Below are positions 46,301 through 58,699 of a stretch of 64,000 nt of DNA, piece by piece (position 1 is the first letter of the stretch; every line of letters begins with the position of its first letter). This stretch comes from Pterois miles (lineage: Eukaryota; Chordata; Actinopteri; Perciformes; Scorpaenidae), in NCBI GenBank assembly GCA_947000775.1, contig CAMQGK010000565.1, positions 1,624,501 through 1,688,500 of the forward strand, in the 5' to 3' direction. The notes beneath the pieces were generated by a model. That model saw nothing but the letters and a program-made list of their open reading frames with translations, was not told the origin of the DNA and made no database searches. The translations under genes were made by a program, and so were the position numbers.

Positions 46301-49300
46301 TCAAAGAGACAGCATGAGATGAGTGATTCTTGAAGAAACATGAGAGCTTTAACAACAGCTTACGGGTACAGATTACATGTATGAGCCTGCGTTTTAGTAT
46401 TTTGCTGTCCAAACACCAGCAATACTACTTTAAATCTCCAAGTCCTTTGTCTCACTTAAATTGACAAAGTAATTCACTTCAGTCAATTTACTAGATTTCT
46501 CACAGCTCTCTCTTTAGCTACAGAAGGCTATATTTAACTTTTCACATATGCAGTAATACTTGCCAAAATGTGTAAACAGACTTTGAAGTGTAAACAAAAA
46601 AAAAAAAAAAAACTGGCAGGGATTCAGCATGATGGTGAGGGATGATTCACGTTGACAGATGCTTAAATGTATTCTTACTGATGAATGTCTCCCTTATTAC
46701 TACATCCCCCTGCAGGGCTTTTTTTTTTGTCTTAAAACAAAACACACAGCAACGAAAACTAAGCACTCAAATGCAAGCACACGTCTCACCTGCAGTTTCT
46801 TGCTGCTTTGTCCAAGTGACCTGTCCACAGCTCTGCAACTGCTCTCCAGCTGGACAGCCTGTCTCTCCTGGGCTTTCAGTTCTGTTTTGACCCTGAGCAC
46901 CTGAGACCGAGCCTCGACCTCACTGACCCACTGGGTCTCCTGACGCTCCCTCTGCAGCCGCTCCTCCTCCAGACCTGCCTCTACACCCTGATGGGGCAAA
47001 GAGATAAACAGATATGGAAAAAGCAGAAAAGCACATACTACAATATAGCAACATCAATAGAGTGACTGGTAATGGATAAACAGCTATGATGAAAAAGAAC
47101 TGACTAGCGAATTCATATTCTTTGATTCTTTCATTTTGTCTTTCCCCAAAAGTTGAAACTAAAATACAGGATTTTTTCCTAATCCATATCCCGAAAATAT
47201 CCCAAATATAGCACACCTCTACCATTGCCAGCTTTTCTTCAATTTCCACTTCACAGCCCTGCAGGCGTCCTCTGAGCTCCTGCAGTCTTTCCTCCAGCTG
47301 TCTCTCACTCTCTAGCTCAATCTGTAGCTCAGTGGCCCAAAACTCCTCCTCCTCCATCTCCACGTCATTCTTCCTCAGGTGCTTCTCCAGCCTCAGGATC
47401 TCCTCTATCAGCCCCTCCTCCTCCACCTGAGTCCCCGATGCACCCTCCACTTCGCCCCCCTCGGCCTTCGGCCCAGGTCTGGAGCTCAGCCTCATAGGCC
47501 TCCAGCTTCTTCTCCAGCACATTGAGAGTCTCTCTCTGTATACCGACCAGTCTGACCAGATCTTCCATGCGACAGGCCCACAGGCCAGGCGATGCCGTCC
47601 CGATGGCTGGTCCTACATGGTGATGATTCCCACTGTTTCCCAGGAGGAGTCTTCGTTTGGGCTCAGCCTCTCCAACTCGGCCTCCACTAAGTATCTCCCT
47701 AAGGCCTCTGGGTGCACCGGTGAACGTCAGAGACTTGCGGCGCGGTTCACGGCGGCGGAGGGAGCGATCGTTGGGATGACGAAGCTTCGCGAGGGGAGGG
47801 AGGCTCTGGCGATGCAACCCACGTTCAGGCCCCCTGAGAGGGGGTCCTTCTGAGGGAGGTCTTTCAGTCAGGGAAGGGCCTGTGCGATGCAGGATCAGCT
47901 GGACGTCACCGGCATACTGGCCCCAGGTGTTCAGAGAAGCCACAGGACTCTCATGAGGGGCTAGGTGACGCTCAGTGTCCCGCCATTTTTCTACCAGAGT
48001 GTATCTCCCAGTGCGACCTGTAAAAGACACAAGCAGGACAAGTTGACACACTTGACTGTAATAGTCTCTTAAGCTGGTAGATGGTTCCACCACATTGCAA
48101 GGATTTTAACATTTATTTAAAACTGCATTAAGCAATTTTGAACCCTAAAGGGGTAAAAGTTCAAAAACAAACTCAAAGAAACAACCATGCTATACTGTAA
48201 TCTCATCTAACTGTTGAGATAGCATGTTAGCAAACACTTGTTGCACATTTAGACACTAGACGCAGAGCAGCATTATCATCCTGTTGGAGCCATGTTTCTG
48301 GCCACCTAATAATTGAAACATTCAAATTTCAACCAGCTAGTCAAAGTGGTTTCTGAAAATGGCTCACTAATGGGAGCCGCAAGTCTTAATCATACAGCAA
48401 AAATTATAGCTGGAAATCAGAACAGTAGGCTAAAAGAGGCTAAAAGCTGCAATGTTGGATGTTTCTGAGCAATATGCTTTCACAGTACACTTGATTCAAT
48501 GTTTATAAGAAATAATTTGCTTAATGCTGTCCAGGGGGAACCTAGACACAACACTTGTAGTAGTGTACAGACAAAAACACTAGTACAATGCCAAAGTACT
48601 AAATCAGTATTGATGTCTGATCACTTAACATGATGCATACGTATGTTTTTAATAGAACAAAAAAGGCAGCAGAGGGGGCTCAGAAGTGCAGCTCTCTCAG
48701 TTTGGCAGGAGACTGAGGGATGAGTCAGATTTTCCCTCCTCCTACCCCGCGCTTTGTGGGAAGTGATGTCAATACAGTCTGCTCAAGTGCCCCCACTCCT
48801 GGAGGAGCCATATGGGAAACCCACTGTATCCCAGCAGGGGCTTAACATGTAGGCAGGAGACTCAAGTACTTGTTTACTTCATGAGGACTTCTTTTCAGTT
48901 AAAAAAGGCAATGTGGTATTTTTGGAGAGCGTTCTACTCAGATTCTAGTTGTGGGTTGATGGATGCAAAACAATACCCTTGATGAAAAGGCTTCAGCTGT
49001 TTTGCACCTTCAAATTGTGTGAAAGTGTGAAGAAAACTGAAAAAGTTTACCACAGTACAATGACAGTGATGTTAACTAACAAAGAGCTTGAAGCATTACA
49101 TGGGAGAGAGATGAGCCCTTTGTCCTCTTGTACGACAATAGCAAACATGTAAGTATTATACAGTCAGATGTATTATATGGTCAGATCAGCCAGTAACAAA
49201 CACAAAGCAGATTTGGTCCACGTTGGTAGGGCAACACACAGGGTTAGGGTTAACACAAGTGCTCTGTGCTGGTTTGAAGTATGCTGACAGCCTGGATTAT

Positions 49301-50702
49301 CTGGACCATTTTCTAACCAAATGTGTGAGTCTTGTAGGAGCCAACATGTGTATCTAGCCTGTGTTGTTGATTATTATGATTTGTTTAGGCTGCACATATA
49401 CTTTTTGGTCATTATCATTTCTGGTAATTGGGTGTGGTTTTCACTTCATTTACCTGTCCACTTGGACCGCAGGATTGGAACAAAGAGGGTGAGCTAGGCT
49501 CTGATATTTTCTATTGATTGTCACCCACTTTACTTATTCCAGTGCAGTTATTGTTTGTGATTCTTTTCATTTAACAAACAGCATGACAAGCATCTAGACA
49601 AAGTATGGATTTGTTTAATGCATCACAGTAAAGAGCCAATTACTTAGCCTCTTAGCAGCTTTTTTGACTGATACTAGTCATGACTTGGACAAGCTGTTCC
49701 AAAAGACTGGAGATGACTAAGTGACAAAAAAAAGGCTTTGGATCAAGAATTCAGCAAGGCAGATGTGGAAACTGTCATTTAATGTTCCTTGTGAAACCAA
49801 CACACCACAATGTCATCTGATATCAGTGGTGTAACTTAATTAACAAACCAGAAGTATAAAATCCTTTGGCCCACATGTACACAACACTATTTGCCAAGAA
49901 GACATATTTCTTATTGTTGATAGCTCGATACCAATGTTTTTAAAACTGAAACGTCTTTCTGGATTCACACTAAACGCTAATTAATTCATATATGTGAGCA
50001 CGAAATATGACAAATAGAAGATCTATTTGGTGATTCTTGTGTGTAGCAGTCAGTGTAGTGTCTGATATGAGTTTAAAAGTCCGGTGTGTGGGATCTGGAG
50101 GTATCTAGCAGTGAGATGAGGAGATTATAACCAACTCTCCCGTGTGCCAACACGAAAATGCGAATAGCCCTCTAGAGTCATTTGGAGCTGAGCCAGTGCA
50201 AAGAGTGTGTGTAAGTGGGAGGTGCGTGGTGAAGCAAGAGAGAGAGCAGTGGCAACGGAAGTGAGTGTCATTGACACCGGCCCAAGAGGTTAAGTTTAAT
50301 TTGTCCATTCTGGGCTACTGTAGAAGCATAGCGGCGCAACATGGCGGACTCTGTGAAGAAGACCTGCTCCCTATGTAGATATGAAGGGCTCATTCTAAGG
50401 CAATGAAAATACTATTCTTATTATCAGGTAATTGTACACTAAAGAAAACACACTTAATAATATTATATTCAATTTCTGCCTTTAATGGACATAGCCCAAT
50501 TCATAATAACTGAATCCAGTTTCACTGCATTAGGACATCACAGTTCTGCTTGTATATCAGGCGTACTTGTATGTGGTTTTATAGTAGAAAAGTATCTACC
50601 TATGGCCTGTGCCAGAGCGATCACCACTTCTTGGCAGGTGGTCGCCTCGGTGACCCCACAGACAACCCTCTGGACTCCATCCACCCAGACCTTGAGCTCC
50701 AT
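43395..50702 (-). CDS. rassf8: Ras association domain-containing protein 8 (five coding exons; one-base frame break)
   Basis: Ras-association scaffold linked to cell junctions and growth control. Minus-strand exons are 50600-50702 (ATG at 50702), 47217-48017, 46790-46987, 46154-46298 and 43395-43516 (TGA), with GT-AG junctions. The RA domain is residues 1 to about 82, starting MELKVWVDGVQRVVCGVTEA and continuing in exon 2 with RTGRYTLVEKWRDTERHL. Then come RQSLPPLAKLR and RRKSLTFTGA, long coiled coils (EEILRLEKHLRKNDVEMEEE, ELEQLTKELRQVNLQQFIKQ) and a C-terminus SPLTSGLNPEGIYV. Exon 2 changes frame at a six-C run (47455-47460, G6 on the coding strand). One base fewer restores a continuous frame and matching phases, giving about 455 residues. 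As written the exon would terminate early in the wrong frame. Sequencing error, polymorphism or true loss cannot be told apart here. rassf8 over rassf7 rests on synteny. Confidence 0.9.
43517..46153 (-). other. rassf8: rassf8 last intron with CTCF-like site and LINE tail
   Basis: Holds the CCACCAGGGGGCAG match at 43729-43742, a CT run at 45524-45541, and a reversed LINE tail (about 45600-45875, ending CCCCTGTAGGACTAATTAAG, GAATATCTTATCA). No exon was recognised. Confidence 0.65.
43729..43742 (+). promoter_or_regulatory. CTCF core-motif match
   Basis: CCACCAGGGGGCAG fits every position of the CTCF core CCASYAGRKGGCRS. It sits in the last rassf8 intron, between the rassf8 3' end and its upstream exons. 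Occupancy is not shown by sequence alone. Confidence 0.6.
48018..50599 (-). other. rassf8: rassf8 first coding intron
   Basis: 2.6 kb. Contains one dispersed repeat (50075-50480) and otherwise sequence without recognisable genes or RNAs. Confidence 0.6.
50075..50480. mobile_element. Dispersed repeat with AAAGTCCGGTGTGTGGGAT start
   Basis: Starts AAAGTCCGGTGTGTGGGATC. It contains CAACATGGCGGACTCTGTGA and AGATATGAAGGGCTCATTCT, and ends AAAACACACTTAATAATATT. This layout is familiar from a common fish non-autonomous transposon whose ends also appear at 17863-17965. Confidence 0.55.
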
Positions 50703-50802
50703 GTTGGGTCAGAAGCGATGAGGCCGGTTGTGGTGTGCTGGCCCCGACATTATTGAAGGCTCCGGTGGTGCAGGGCAGCTGAAGCCCCTCTGGCTGCTTC
50801 AC
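50703..50802 (-). other. rassf8: rassf8 5' UTR part with 13-codon uORF
   Basis: On the minus strand an acceptor TTTCCTCCCCAG ends at about 50803 and the UTR runs to the ATG at 50702, whose context CCCAACATGG is strong. An upstream ATG at 50748-50750 opens a 13-codon frame closing with TGA at 50709-50711, six bases before the main start. The uORF could lower translation or force reinitiation. Confidence 0.55.
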
Positions 50803-51783
50803 TGGGGAGGAAACACAGGCAGGGAAAACAGGAAGCGGTTAGTCAGGATGTACTCCAAGGTCACAGTTATAATGTCCAGTTGCCTTAAAGGGTAAAGTCT
50901 CACCAGACACAGATATACTAACAGTTCTACCGGTGCTAACACCTTCTACCACAGGGAGTGAAAGAAGCAGAATACAAGGTATCGACCATTGAGAATGGAC
51001 CCATAGAGCCAGGCATGCCAGGACCAGCTGGCCATAACGCTGTTGTCTCGTTCTTCTCTATGAATAGGTACATGTCTGTTGGGGGTACAGGAAGAGTCTG
51101 CCAGCAGACATTCCCAAGGCCAGTTCCTGCTTTTGTACAGAAAATTATATGGAAGCAGTGAAGACGGAGCAGGAAGACTGACTCTGTGACATGGAGAGGA
51201 CAGAAACAGAGAGTGAAACACAGAGAAGGCATGAAAATGTAATTAAAGAGGGAAAGGGAGAGCCAGGTGAATCATAACAGGAGGGAGTAGTTTTGTTTTT
51301 GTTTTTGATGTTATTTTTACTGTTCTGTGACACATGTAATGTAGTTATGTCCTTTATACCAAACTAAGACATAAGAACAGTACTGTCCTCTTGTTTTGAT
51401 ATGATTGCCACTGACTGGTAGCTGAAGCATTTAAAGATTCACAAAATCAGCTGTTTGCTAAATAGTGCCATAGCACAGTATACGAAATGCCCATCAAGGG
51501 GGAGGGATCCTTCAAAACGTCCTTCAAGGGCAGTTTGCTGAGACAGAATGAATGGCATCTCCTCAGATCTGTATCGCTCTCCATGGATCTAACCTTCACT
51601 GCACCTACGCTACCGAGTCAAAAGGTCCTTTTGTTCGCCAACCCCCACCAATTACACCTCCCCCAGCCCACGTAGCTCCTATCCACCTTCGCAAAGTCAT
51701 CCACACCAGTCTGTCCTACACACCACCTTTTCTAAATACGGTAAAGACATTAGGAAGTGCTGCAATGTAAGACTTGAGATGGA

Positions 51784-52060
51784 GCTGCAACTAATGATTA
51801 TTTTCATGAAGGATTATTGTATAACTTTTTTCAGTTGATTTACTTTAGAAAAAAAGGTCACACATGTCCCATTACAAGTTCCCAAAGCCCAACATGCCAA
51901 CAAGCCAAATTGCTTGTTTTGCCAGACAAAAACCCAAAAGCATTACATACAGTATAACAGAGGAGAAAACATTTGAGAAAATAGCAAATGTTTGGCATTT
52001 TTGCTTGTTAAATGACAAGGAGTATTTAAACGGTTTTTAAATTTTCAGCATATTAACTGG
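51784..52060. mobile_element. GGGCTGCAACTAAC-type repeat, second copy
   Basis: GAGCTGCAACTAATGATTAT then TTTTCAGTTGATTTACTTTA and AAGTTCCCAAAGCCCAA parallel the 4085-4877 element. Strongly diverged, with an uncertain right edge. Confidence 0.5.
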
Positions 52061-54499
52061 CTATTCATTTTAGCTCTACAAACAAACAGGTAGTTATGAA
52101 GCTATTTACGGACTCAGCTCCAAGTGTTTCTCGGTACACAAATGCACAGTGTGTCTCATTTTGTATGAATCCAACACATTCAGTCTGTGCACTTGTACGT
52201 ACAGGAGTGTCTCCTTTGTCTCTGGACTCTTATCACTCTATTCTTAGCGTATTCACAGCTGGTTGGAAAGTGCTTTTGTCCTTCATTCAGACGGCCCTTA
52301 AATGGCATTAAGGGCTGAGGGATGGAGAGGAACAGGAAAGTAGTCACACACTGCGAGGTTTTTCTGCAGTGACCCAAAACACTGTCACCATTTTGCTTAA
52401 CCCTTTGTGCAGGGGGATGTGGAAAGAAGTGAAAGGGAGTGAGTGGGTCTTGATGCAAAGCAGGCATAGAGGATCAGCCAGGGAGAGGGTTTGGATATGC
52501 TTAAGGGGGAAGGGGAAAGTGCCTAAAAAAACACTACCTACAGTATAACAATCAGAGGGATTTACAGTTTTCACTGAATGGATTACTGAATATTGCATCG
52601 GTATTAACATCAATGCATTTTGCGTCAAAAAACACAAAAAGAGACAACTGCTCAAACATAACAGAACATTTCATGTGCAGTAAAGACCAACAAACTGGCT
52701 GATTCAATGCCTCTTCCTTGCTCAAGCTCAGCAAGACTCAGCGGTGCATTTATAAATGTCACTTTCTCTGGTCCAGACATTTACTGTATATTCAACAACA
52801 TTAACCCGGAAAGCCCAACTGACAATACAGGCACAGCGGTGCGGGGCAGAGTGCCATCCTGAGCTCTGCATGCACCATTCCTCTGGCCTGTCAAAGCCAC
52901 GGCCTGGGGAGATGCCCACTCCCTGATTTGTGTAGCTCATCTTATGCCAGAGGGGCATTTCATGAGACGGATGAGGGCTTAAATTCCTGTGAATTCTATC
53001 TAAGCTCAGTTGAGAGATGATCAACTGCAGCTAAACATCAATTTGTTTCAGTCTCGTATTGCTTCAGTGGTGTTGACTCAAGATGCATTCCTATCGGAGC
53101 AGTGAGCTGTGTGAGCACCACTGAGCAGCCTGCCCGCCCGGCTGCTGGTGACAATTCTGCAGGCCTACAGGAGCACACGGAGCTGGCAGGAAAAGGGGCT
53201 TCAACTGGCTGCTGGTGTAAACAACCTTCCATATGCTCCTGTGGGTGTTCCATCACACCCAACACACTGCTGTAGCATGCACAAAGAAGAAATACTGTAG
53301 GCGTCTCGACTGTAGGAGCTTAAGATTTACAGTCTGTCAAGCATCACAAAGTGGTCCGAGTATCGTGCAGTTTAGCAATTTGCTGAACAAGGGGGTATTG
53401 GAGGAACACAACATGGGCACATTAAAACAAAGCCAAGACTGAGCTTGACTCAGGAGAATACCCGCAGGGCAGCAACTGAACCTAGTTGAGAAAAATGATC
53501 TCACAGGAAAACACTAACGTTCCAAGTACTACCTCCACGAATCAACACTGTTGCACCCTGGTTCCTATCCAACTTCCATTGTTTACTCAGGCATTGTGAG
53601 TTTGACAAAATTTATATCCAAGTGTCGATAATTAAAACTATTAACTTATTTATTATAGAAGGTTTCTGACATTCAAAACTCCCCCACACCGCTGTTAATT
53701 AAAGACAATGAGATACTTCTTGCAGACTGAAGTGACAGCAGTCTGTTCTAGTACTTAAATCTTCTTGCTTATTGCTAACCAAACTTTAATTCAAATTGCG
53801 CTCCTGCAGAGCAACATGTAATTACTAGCGATTTATACGTTGCTGTAATTGGTAACAGATCTGTTGTGAAATAGATCTCGGTGAGCCGCCAAAGACAGAC
53901 GCTAGCTTATTGTGGAGGCACTGGTGGTGAATCGGTTGGAACTAACTGGAGAAATTGCTTTCCTTGTTTTCAGTTCCTCCAGATTGTCATCAAGTGCTCC
54001 AGCTCAGAATAATCCCTGGGCGTAAAACACATTGGGGTGGCAACAGTATAACATGATAGGACCCCTGTGGTTAAAGTTAAGGGTCTTACAGTGGGAACAA
54101 GATAAAGAAGCTCATCTTCATCAGTATGCCAGCATGGAGCGTATACAATACCCTCTGCAAATGTAAACATTACAGAGCCGGGCAAAGACTGTCGCCAGAG
54201 ACGGGCCTTGATCCTGTAGAGTGGAAACTGATAACATCCAGGGCATGCATTCCTGGGCTGTGAGAATGCAACGGGCCATGACTAAGAGACAAGAAAGCTA
54301 TCGGGTCCGTCCGCTCTGTGATCTTGATGGCTATGCAACAGGCCACAGCTATGCAATGACAATTCAACAAACTGCATCCAATCTGTTTAAACTGGATAAT
54401 CATTAAAAGAGCCACAAATGTGTGTGTGTCATTCGGGGGGCTGAAAACATTAAGCTGACATATCTAAAATACAAAAAATGTGTTGCAAAGTTATAGAAG

Positions 54500-54745
54500 T
54501 TTTTTACTCAATTGTGCAATTGTGTTAATAGTATGTTTGTCAATACTGTATATATATTGTTCCTATTTTTAATATTTGCCCTTGTTTATATTGTTCCTAT
54601 TTTAAAATTTCCTTCTATTTAAATTGTCATATTTTATGTCTGTCTACTTTTGTTTAGCCTCTTGTTTTTAAACTATCCCCTTTGCTACTGTATACTGCTA
54701 TTTCCCCACTGGGGGACTAATAAAGACATATCTTATTTTATCTTT
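54500..54745 (-). mobile_element. Reversed LINE 3' tail
   Basis: Ends TTTCCCCACTGGGGGACTAA and TAAAGACATATCTTATTTTA, the opposite orientation of the 23875-23935 tail. The upstream part is AT-rich and decayed. Confidence 0.55.
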
Positions 54746-56273
54746 TCTAAAAGTCTCTGCTGTGAACAATATCAGCCTCCTCTCACTTAATTTAGTGTCT
54801 CAGTCGCAGTAGTCGCTACACAATGACAAAACCTAACAGCAATATAGATGACTGTTAATTAAGAAGCAATTAAAGGTGACACCATTTAATCACAGGCTAA
54901 AAGGCAGTTGCACCATTCATTAGCAGAAAGGGATGTATTTTGTTCAGCACTGTTTGTGTGTAAAGCTTGTTACAGTGTGTTGTAGCCCAACTACCTACAG
55001 CACCAAAGTAACCCCAAAATAGACACAACGATGGTCTGCCCAGCTCTTCCTCAGACTTTTAGTTCCATCTCCAAATTTTCATTTCCAATCTGAAGATCAG
55101 TGTGTTTGGGATTAAACCCACATCCAGTCACGCTACAGGCAACACCCTCAGCTCCTGAGAGCTCTCCAGTGGCCCCTGGCCCGCAGCAAGCCTCCCTCTT
55201 TTCTCTCTGTCTGGCTGATATTAAACTATTAGGCGCTGGAGCGGCCTCCCCCATTTGGGAGGTCAGCGCTGGCAGGATCCCGAACATCTGGACGGCATGT
55301 TCGGCCAGCAATAATGCCGCCTTTGTTCCTTTGCCATATTCACTGCTCACTAGCCAGCTTTGAAGAGCCAGCAGGGCAGGCAGCAGGCTCCTGCACCGGC
55401 GCAGGCGCTCAGTGGGGCAACAAGAGGCCCCTAGCCAGGGTTTACGTGTTACAGCGGTTTGTAAAACATCATCTGGTGCTGAATCACACTCTTGCATGTA
55501 AGCATTTATAGAAGAAATGGTTTTACAGCAGCGACCGAAAGGACATCCACACACAAACAGTGGCAAAACTTATTTATTTTTCCAGTCTGTAGGTGGTTCT
55601 TTTGCAGCCTGGTCTTCATGGTGCTGTGTAATTATCAAATGCAGCAGGGACCACTGAATTACATGATTCTATTTCTACACTGAAATGGTCTCTGAGATCA
55701 CAAAGTAGAAGACTGTGAGACGTAAAACACTGGCTGAGCGCAACAACTCCACAGGTTGGTCCTGCTACACCTGATATGGGACTTCAGATAGAATAAGTGA
55801 TTTTATAACTAGATCTTGTGATGATTACTGATGTGAAACCAAGACAGATGGTTGTAGAAGAAGAAGATGCCGAACCTGATGAGAGGTAAGGTGAAAAAGG
55901 TCAATTAAGCAACATTTCTGTTCTATAAAACCTCCAGGCCTGCTAGGATAATACTGCAAAACAATATAGTCACCTAAACATGCTTTTAATGGGTCTTGCT
56001 TTTCATGCAAACAGATAAAGACCCAATTAAAAGCGGTATTAGCTTGATATCTGGGCATTTAACACCCTGAAAGACACCACACATTAGCATCTCTGAGCAT
56101 TAGACTGCACCTCTGCTTCATACTGCTGGTGTGGAGTGGGACGAGGCTGGAGAAATGGCGATAATGGGCTGTAGTGGGCTCAGAGAGTACGGCCGAACTC
56201 TTCTACAACAGACATGTTTCCGTTATCTCAGCTGCGGCGCATTCCGCTATCACAGCCCGTGTCGTGGTCTTAC

Positions 56274-56640
56274 CTTTAAAGGCTTCAACTCAGTGTTCCC
56301 TGTCCGGAGTGAAGTTTTAGGGGGAAAACACAGGTAAAGGCGTCAATTCCGCAAAATGCGTCCTTCTTCACCATTGCCCAGTAAATCACTTCCAGCGAAC
56401 TGCGACAAAGTCTCGTTTGGCTGCCGGACCAGAAAACAAAGCGGAATTAAAGGCTACGGACGCCTTCGGACGCAGATAATTAACGTTTCGCTCCTACGTC
56501 CGAAAGTTTGTGTGTCCTCTCTGTTGCGTTAGTCTTCTGCAGCCTCACCAATAAGCTGCGGTGGAAAATGCCCCTCTCCCCGTTTCATTACTCCTGCTGG
56601 TAAATACATCGCATCGGAACTGGGACACCGCAAGGCATTG
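56274..56640 (-). promoter_or_regulatory. rassf8: Possible rassf8 promoter and non-coding first exon
   Basis: A CpG-richer island by local standards. On the minus strand a donor AAAG|GTAAGACC lies at 56273/56274, which could end a non-coding first exon transcribed from about 56.4-56.6 kb. RASSF8 genes carry upstream 5' UTR exons, so a start this far from the ATG is plausible. The transcription start is not visible. Confidence 0.4.
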
Positions 56641-57091
56641 TGGACTGTTTAAAGCTGCAATACACTCCGAGGGGAGGAGGGAGGAGGGGAGGGAGCCTAC
56701 CTACAGCCAACTTTTACACATCCAGGACATCTTAAACAGCAAAATAAGACCATACACACTCTTATTTCCACAACATACTGACATAATAACCCCATCTCAA
56801 ATACTCTGATTAACAAATGAACAGTAGTGGTTGTGTGTGAGCAAAGCAGGGTCAATCCTATCATTTAAATGTAATATATCATCAAACTGATTTAAATAGA
56901 CATGTGTAGTTTACTTGGCTCCTTTCTGGATGTTCTCTGAAACTTTAGGTGTTGCGAGTCCTGTTATATTAGATTAGACAACTTCATTAATCCCCAATAG
57001 GAAAACTGATCAGCTCATACAGAGGACCAACAACATAGACATGCAGTAGGCCTACACAACAAATACAAATCCACAGTACAAGTCAATAACT

Positions 57092-57515
57092 AGGGATGCA
57101 CTGACACCGGATCGGGCATCGGTGATTAACTATATATATTTCATACTGGAATTTTAATTTCTGTTTCCCATGCCCCCCCCCCCAATTTGTTGCTGCATTT
57201 AAAGGTTTACACTGTGGTTGTAATTACTGTTAATTTTGAAGATTTTTTTTACCAACTTTTGGTGTATAGTTTATTTTTATAGTTATTAAAGTAACAATTT
57301 AATAATTGTGGATGTAAGTATTTATTTGTTAGGAAAGCAATATTTAAGCTTGATGTTGTCTTACACACAAAAATGAATGATCCTAGTCACTTCCACACAG
57401 TGACATATACAACTTATTAATTAAACACTGGTATCAGATGTGTTATCAGCCCATACCCAAAGCCCAGGTATTGCTATCGGTGTTGGGAGTGAAAAAGTTG
57501 TACTGGTGCATCCCT
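57092..57515. mobile_element. hAT-like short transposon with GGGATGCAC ends
   Basis: AGGGATGCACTGACACCGG at the left and CTGGTGCATCCCT at the right are imperfect inverted repeats. AATAAC flanks both sides and may be part of a target duplication. A C run is at 57174-57183. This is a repeat type I know from teleosts. Confidence 0.65.
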
Positions 57516-58146
57516 GTAAATAACATCACAAAGAGCCATTTGAGACATGATTAACAGCTGAGAGATTTTACATCAAAAAACCATGCTGACGAGCATTCAT
57601 TAAAAAAAACAAAAAGATGACCACTGCTGGTACAAAAGACTGTCTGAGTTGGAACTTATCCTGTTGGATCCTGTAGGCTATAGACTTTCTGCAGATGAAG
57701 TGAAAGTGGTTCATAATCTGTGTGTATGTCATGACATCAGTATAGGCGCAACATATATATCTGAAATCAAAATGGTGAAAAACACCATGCAGTTGAAATG
57801 CAGGAACATAATTCACATCATATACTGTAGGCATATGATAAAGACAAAGTAGGATAAGGTATGTAAGGTATTTGCAAGGTATCCATGTAAAATGAAGAAC
57901 ACACAAAGTGTCATAATGAATTTATTGGTTAGTAATATAGAATAACAATATTTGTTACAACTTTTTTTGTTACATGTAATGAAAGAAATTAATGTAAAAC
58001 AGTCACTCTTTTGCTCACTCTATATTTCCAACATCAGACCCTATTGGACTAAACAATGCATTTACTCAGGTGATAATGTTAAAAGAATTATATTTTCACT
58101 TCACCTGATATAAGAAGACATGCATAAGTTATGTGCATATTGTAGT

Positions 58147-58699
58147 TCAAGTCTTCTGCACCTCCTCGTGGCTCTGCTTTCAGGCTTTAAAAAAATCTAC
58201 CCCATGACGGGAGACTTTGACCAATCACAGGTCATTTCAGAGAGAAAGCATTCCTATTGGCTGTGCTCTGGCTGGTGGGCGGTGCTTGGTAGCTCCTCAA
58301 CTGATCTCAGCATGGCTGCCGGCTGACAAATTTTCTCATTTTAAAGATAAACAGTAACAACAAGATGTTTCTTGAAAACATTAGAGGAGAGGATTAGTCA
58401 TTACAGTAACAGAATATTGATTCATATTTGATCAGTGCTGCCCAGTTTGACCGTTTGATTGGAGTTAATGAGTGACTGACAGCTGATCAGAGACGGCAGG
58501 CTGCAGCTCGGCTCTGATTGGTTGTTTTCCTCTGGTCTGTGAAATCTTGCAGATGCCGTTAGGAGCACCAGAGGACACAGTGGAACATGATTTATTTCAG
58601 ATTACCCGACTCATGCACTACTGTCATGATATAGCAACCATTTTATAAAAACTTTTTAAAGTCAAATTTGCTCCATTTCCACCCACTGCAGCTTTAAAG
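58147..58699. mobile_element. Non-autonomous transposon-like repeat, copy C
   Basis: AGTCTTCTGCACCTCCTC, GGGAGACTTTGACCAATCAC, CTCTGATTGGTTGTTTTCC, CATGCACTACTGTCATGATA and the end CCACCCACTGCAGCTTTAAA match copies A and B. Confidence 0.65.

Larger units (their letters stand above)
50803..56273. other. Probable rassf8 5' intron region
   Basis: No coding exon recognised. Holds a GGGCTGCAACTAAT-type repeat copy (51784-52060) and a reversed LINE tail (54500-54745). The longest open frame (minus 55051-55566) begins with a non-ATG codon and resembles no family I know. Confidence 0.5.

Noticed and set aside
55051..55566. 171-codon open frame on the minus strand upstream of rassf8
   Set aside because: It opens with a non-ATG codon, has no recognisable domain, and its ending MELKV only coincidentally resembles the rassf8 start. 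It was left as a chance frame in GC-richer sequence; a protein search in other fish would settle it.
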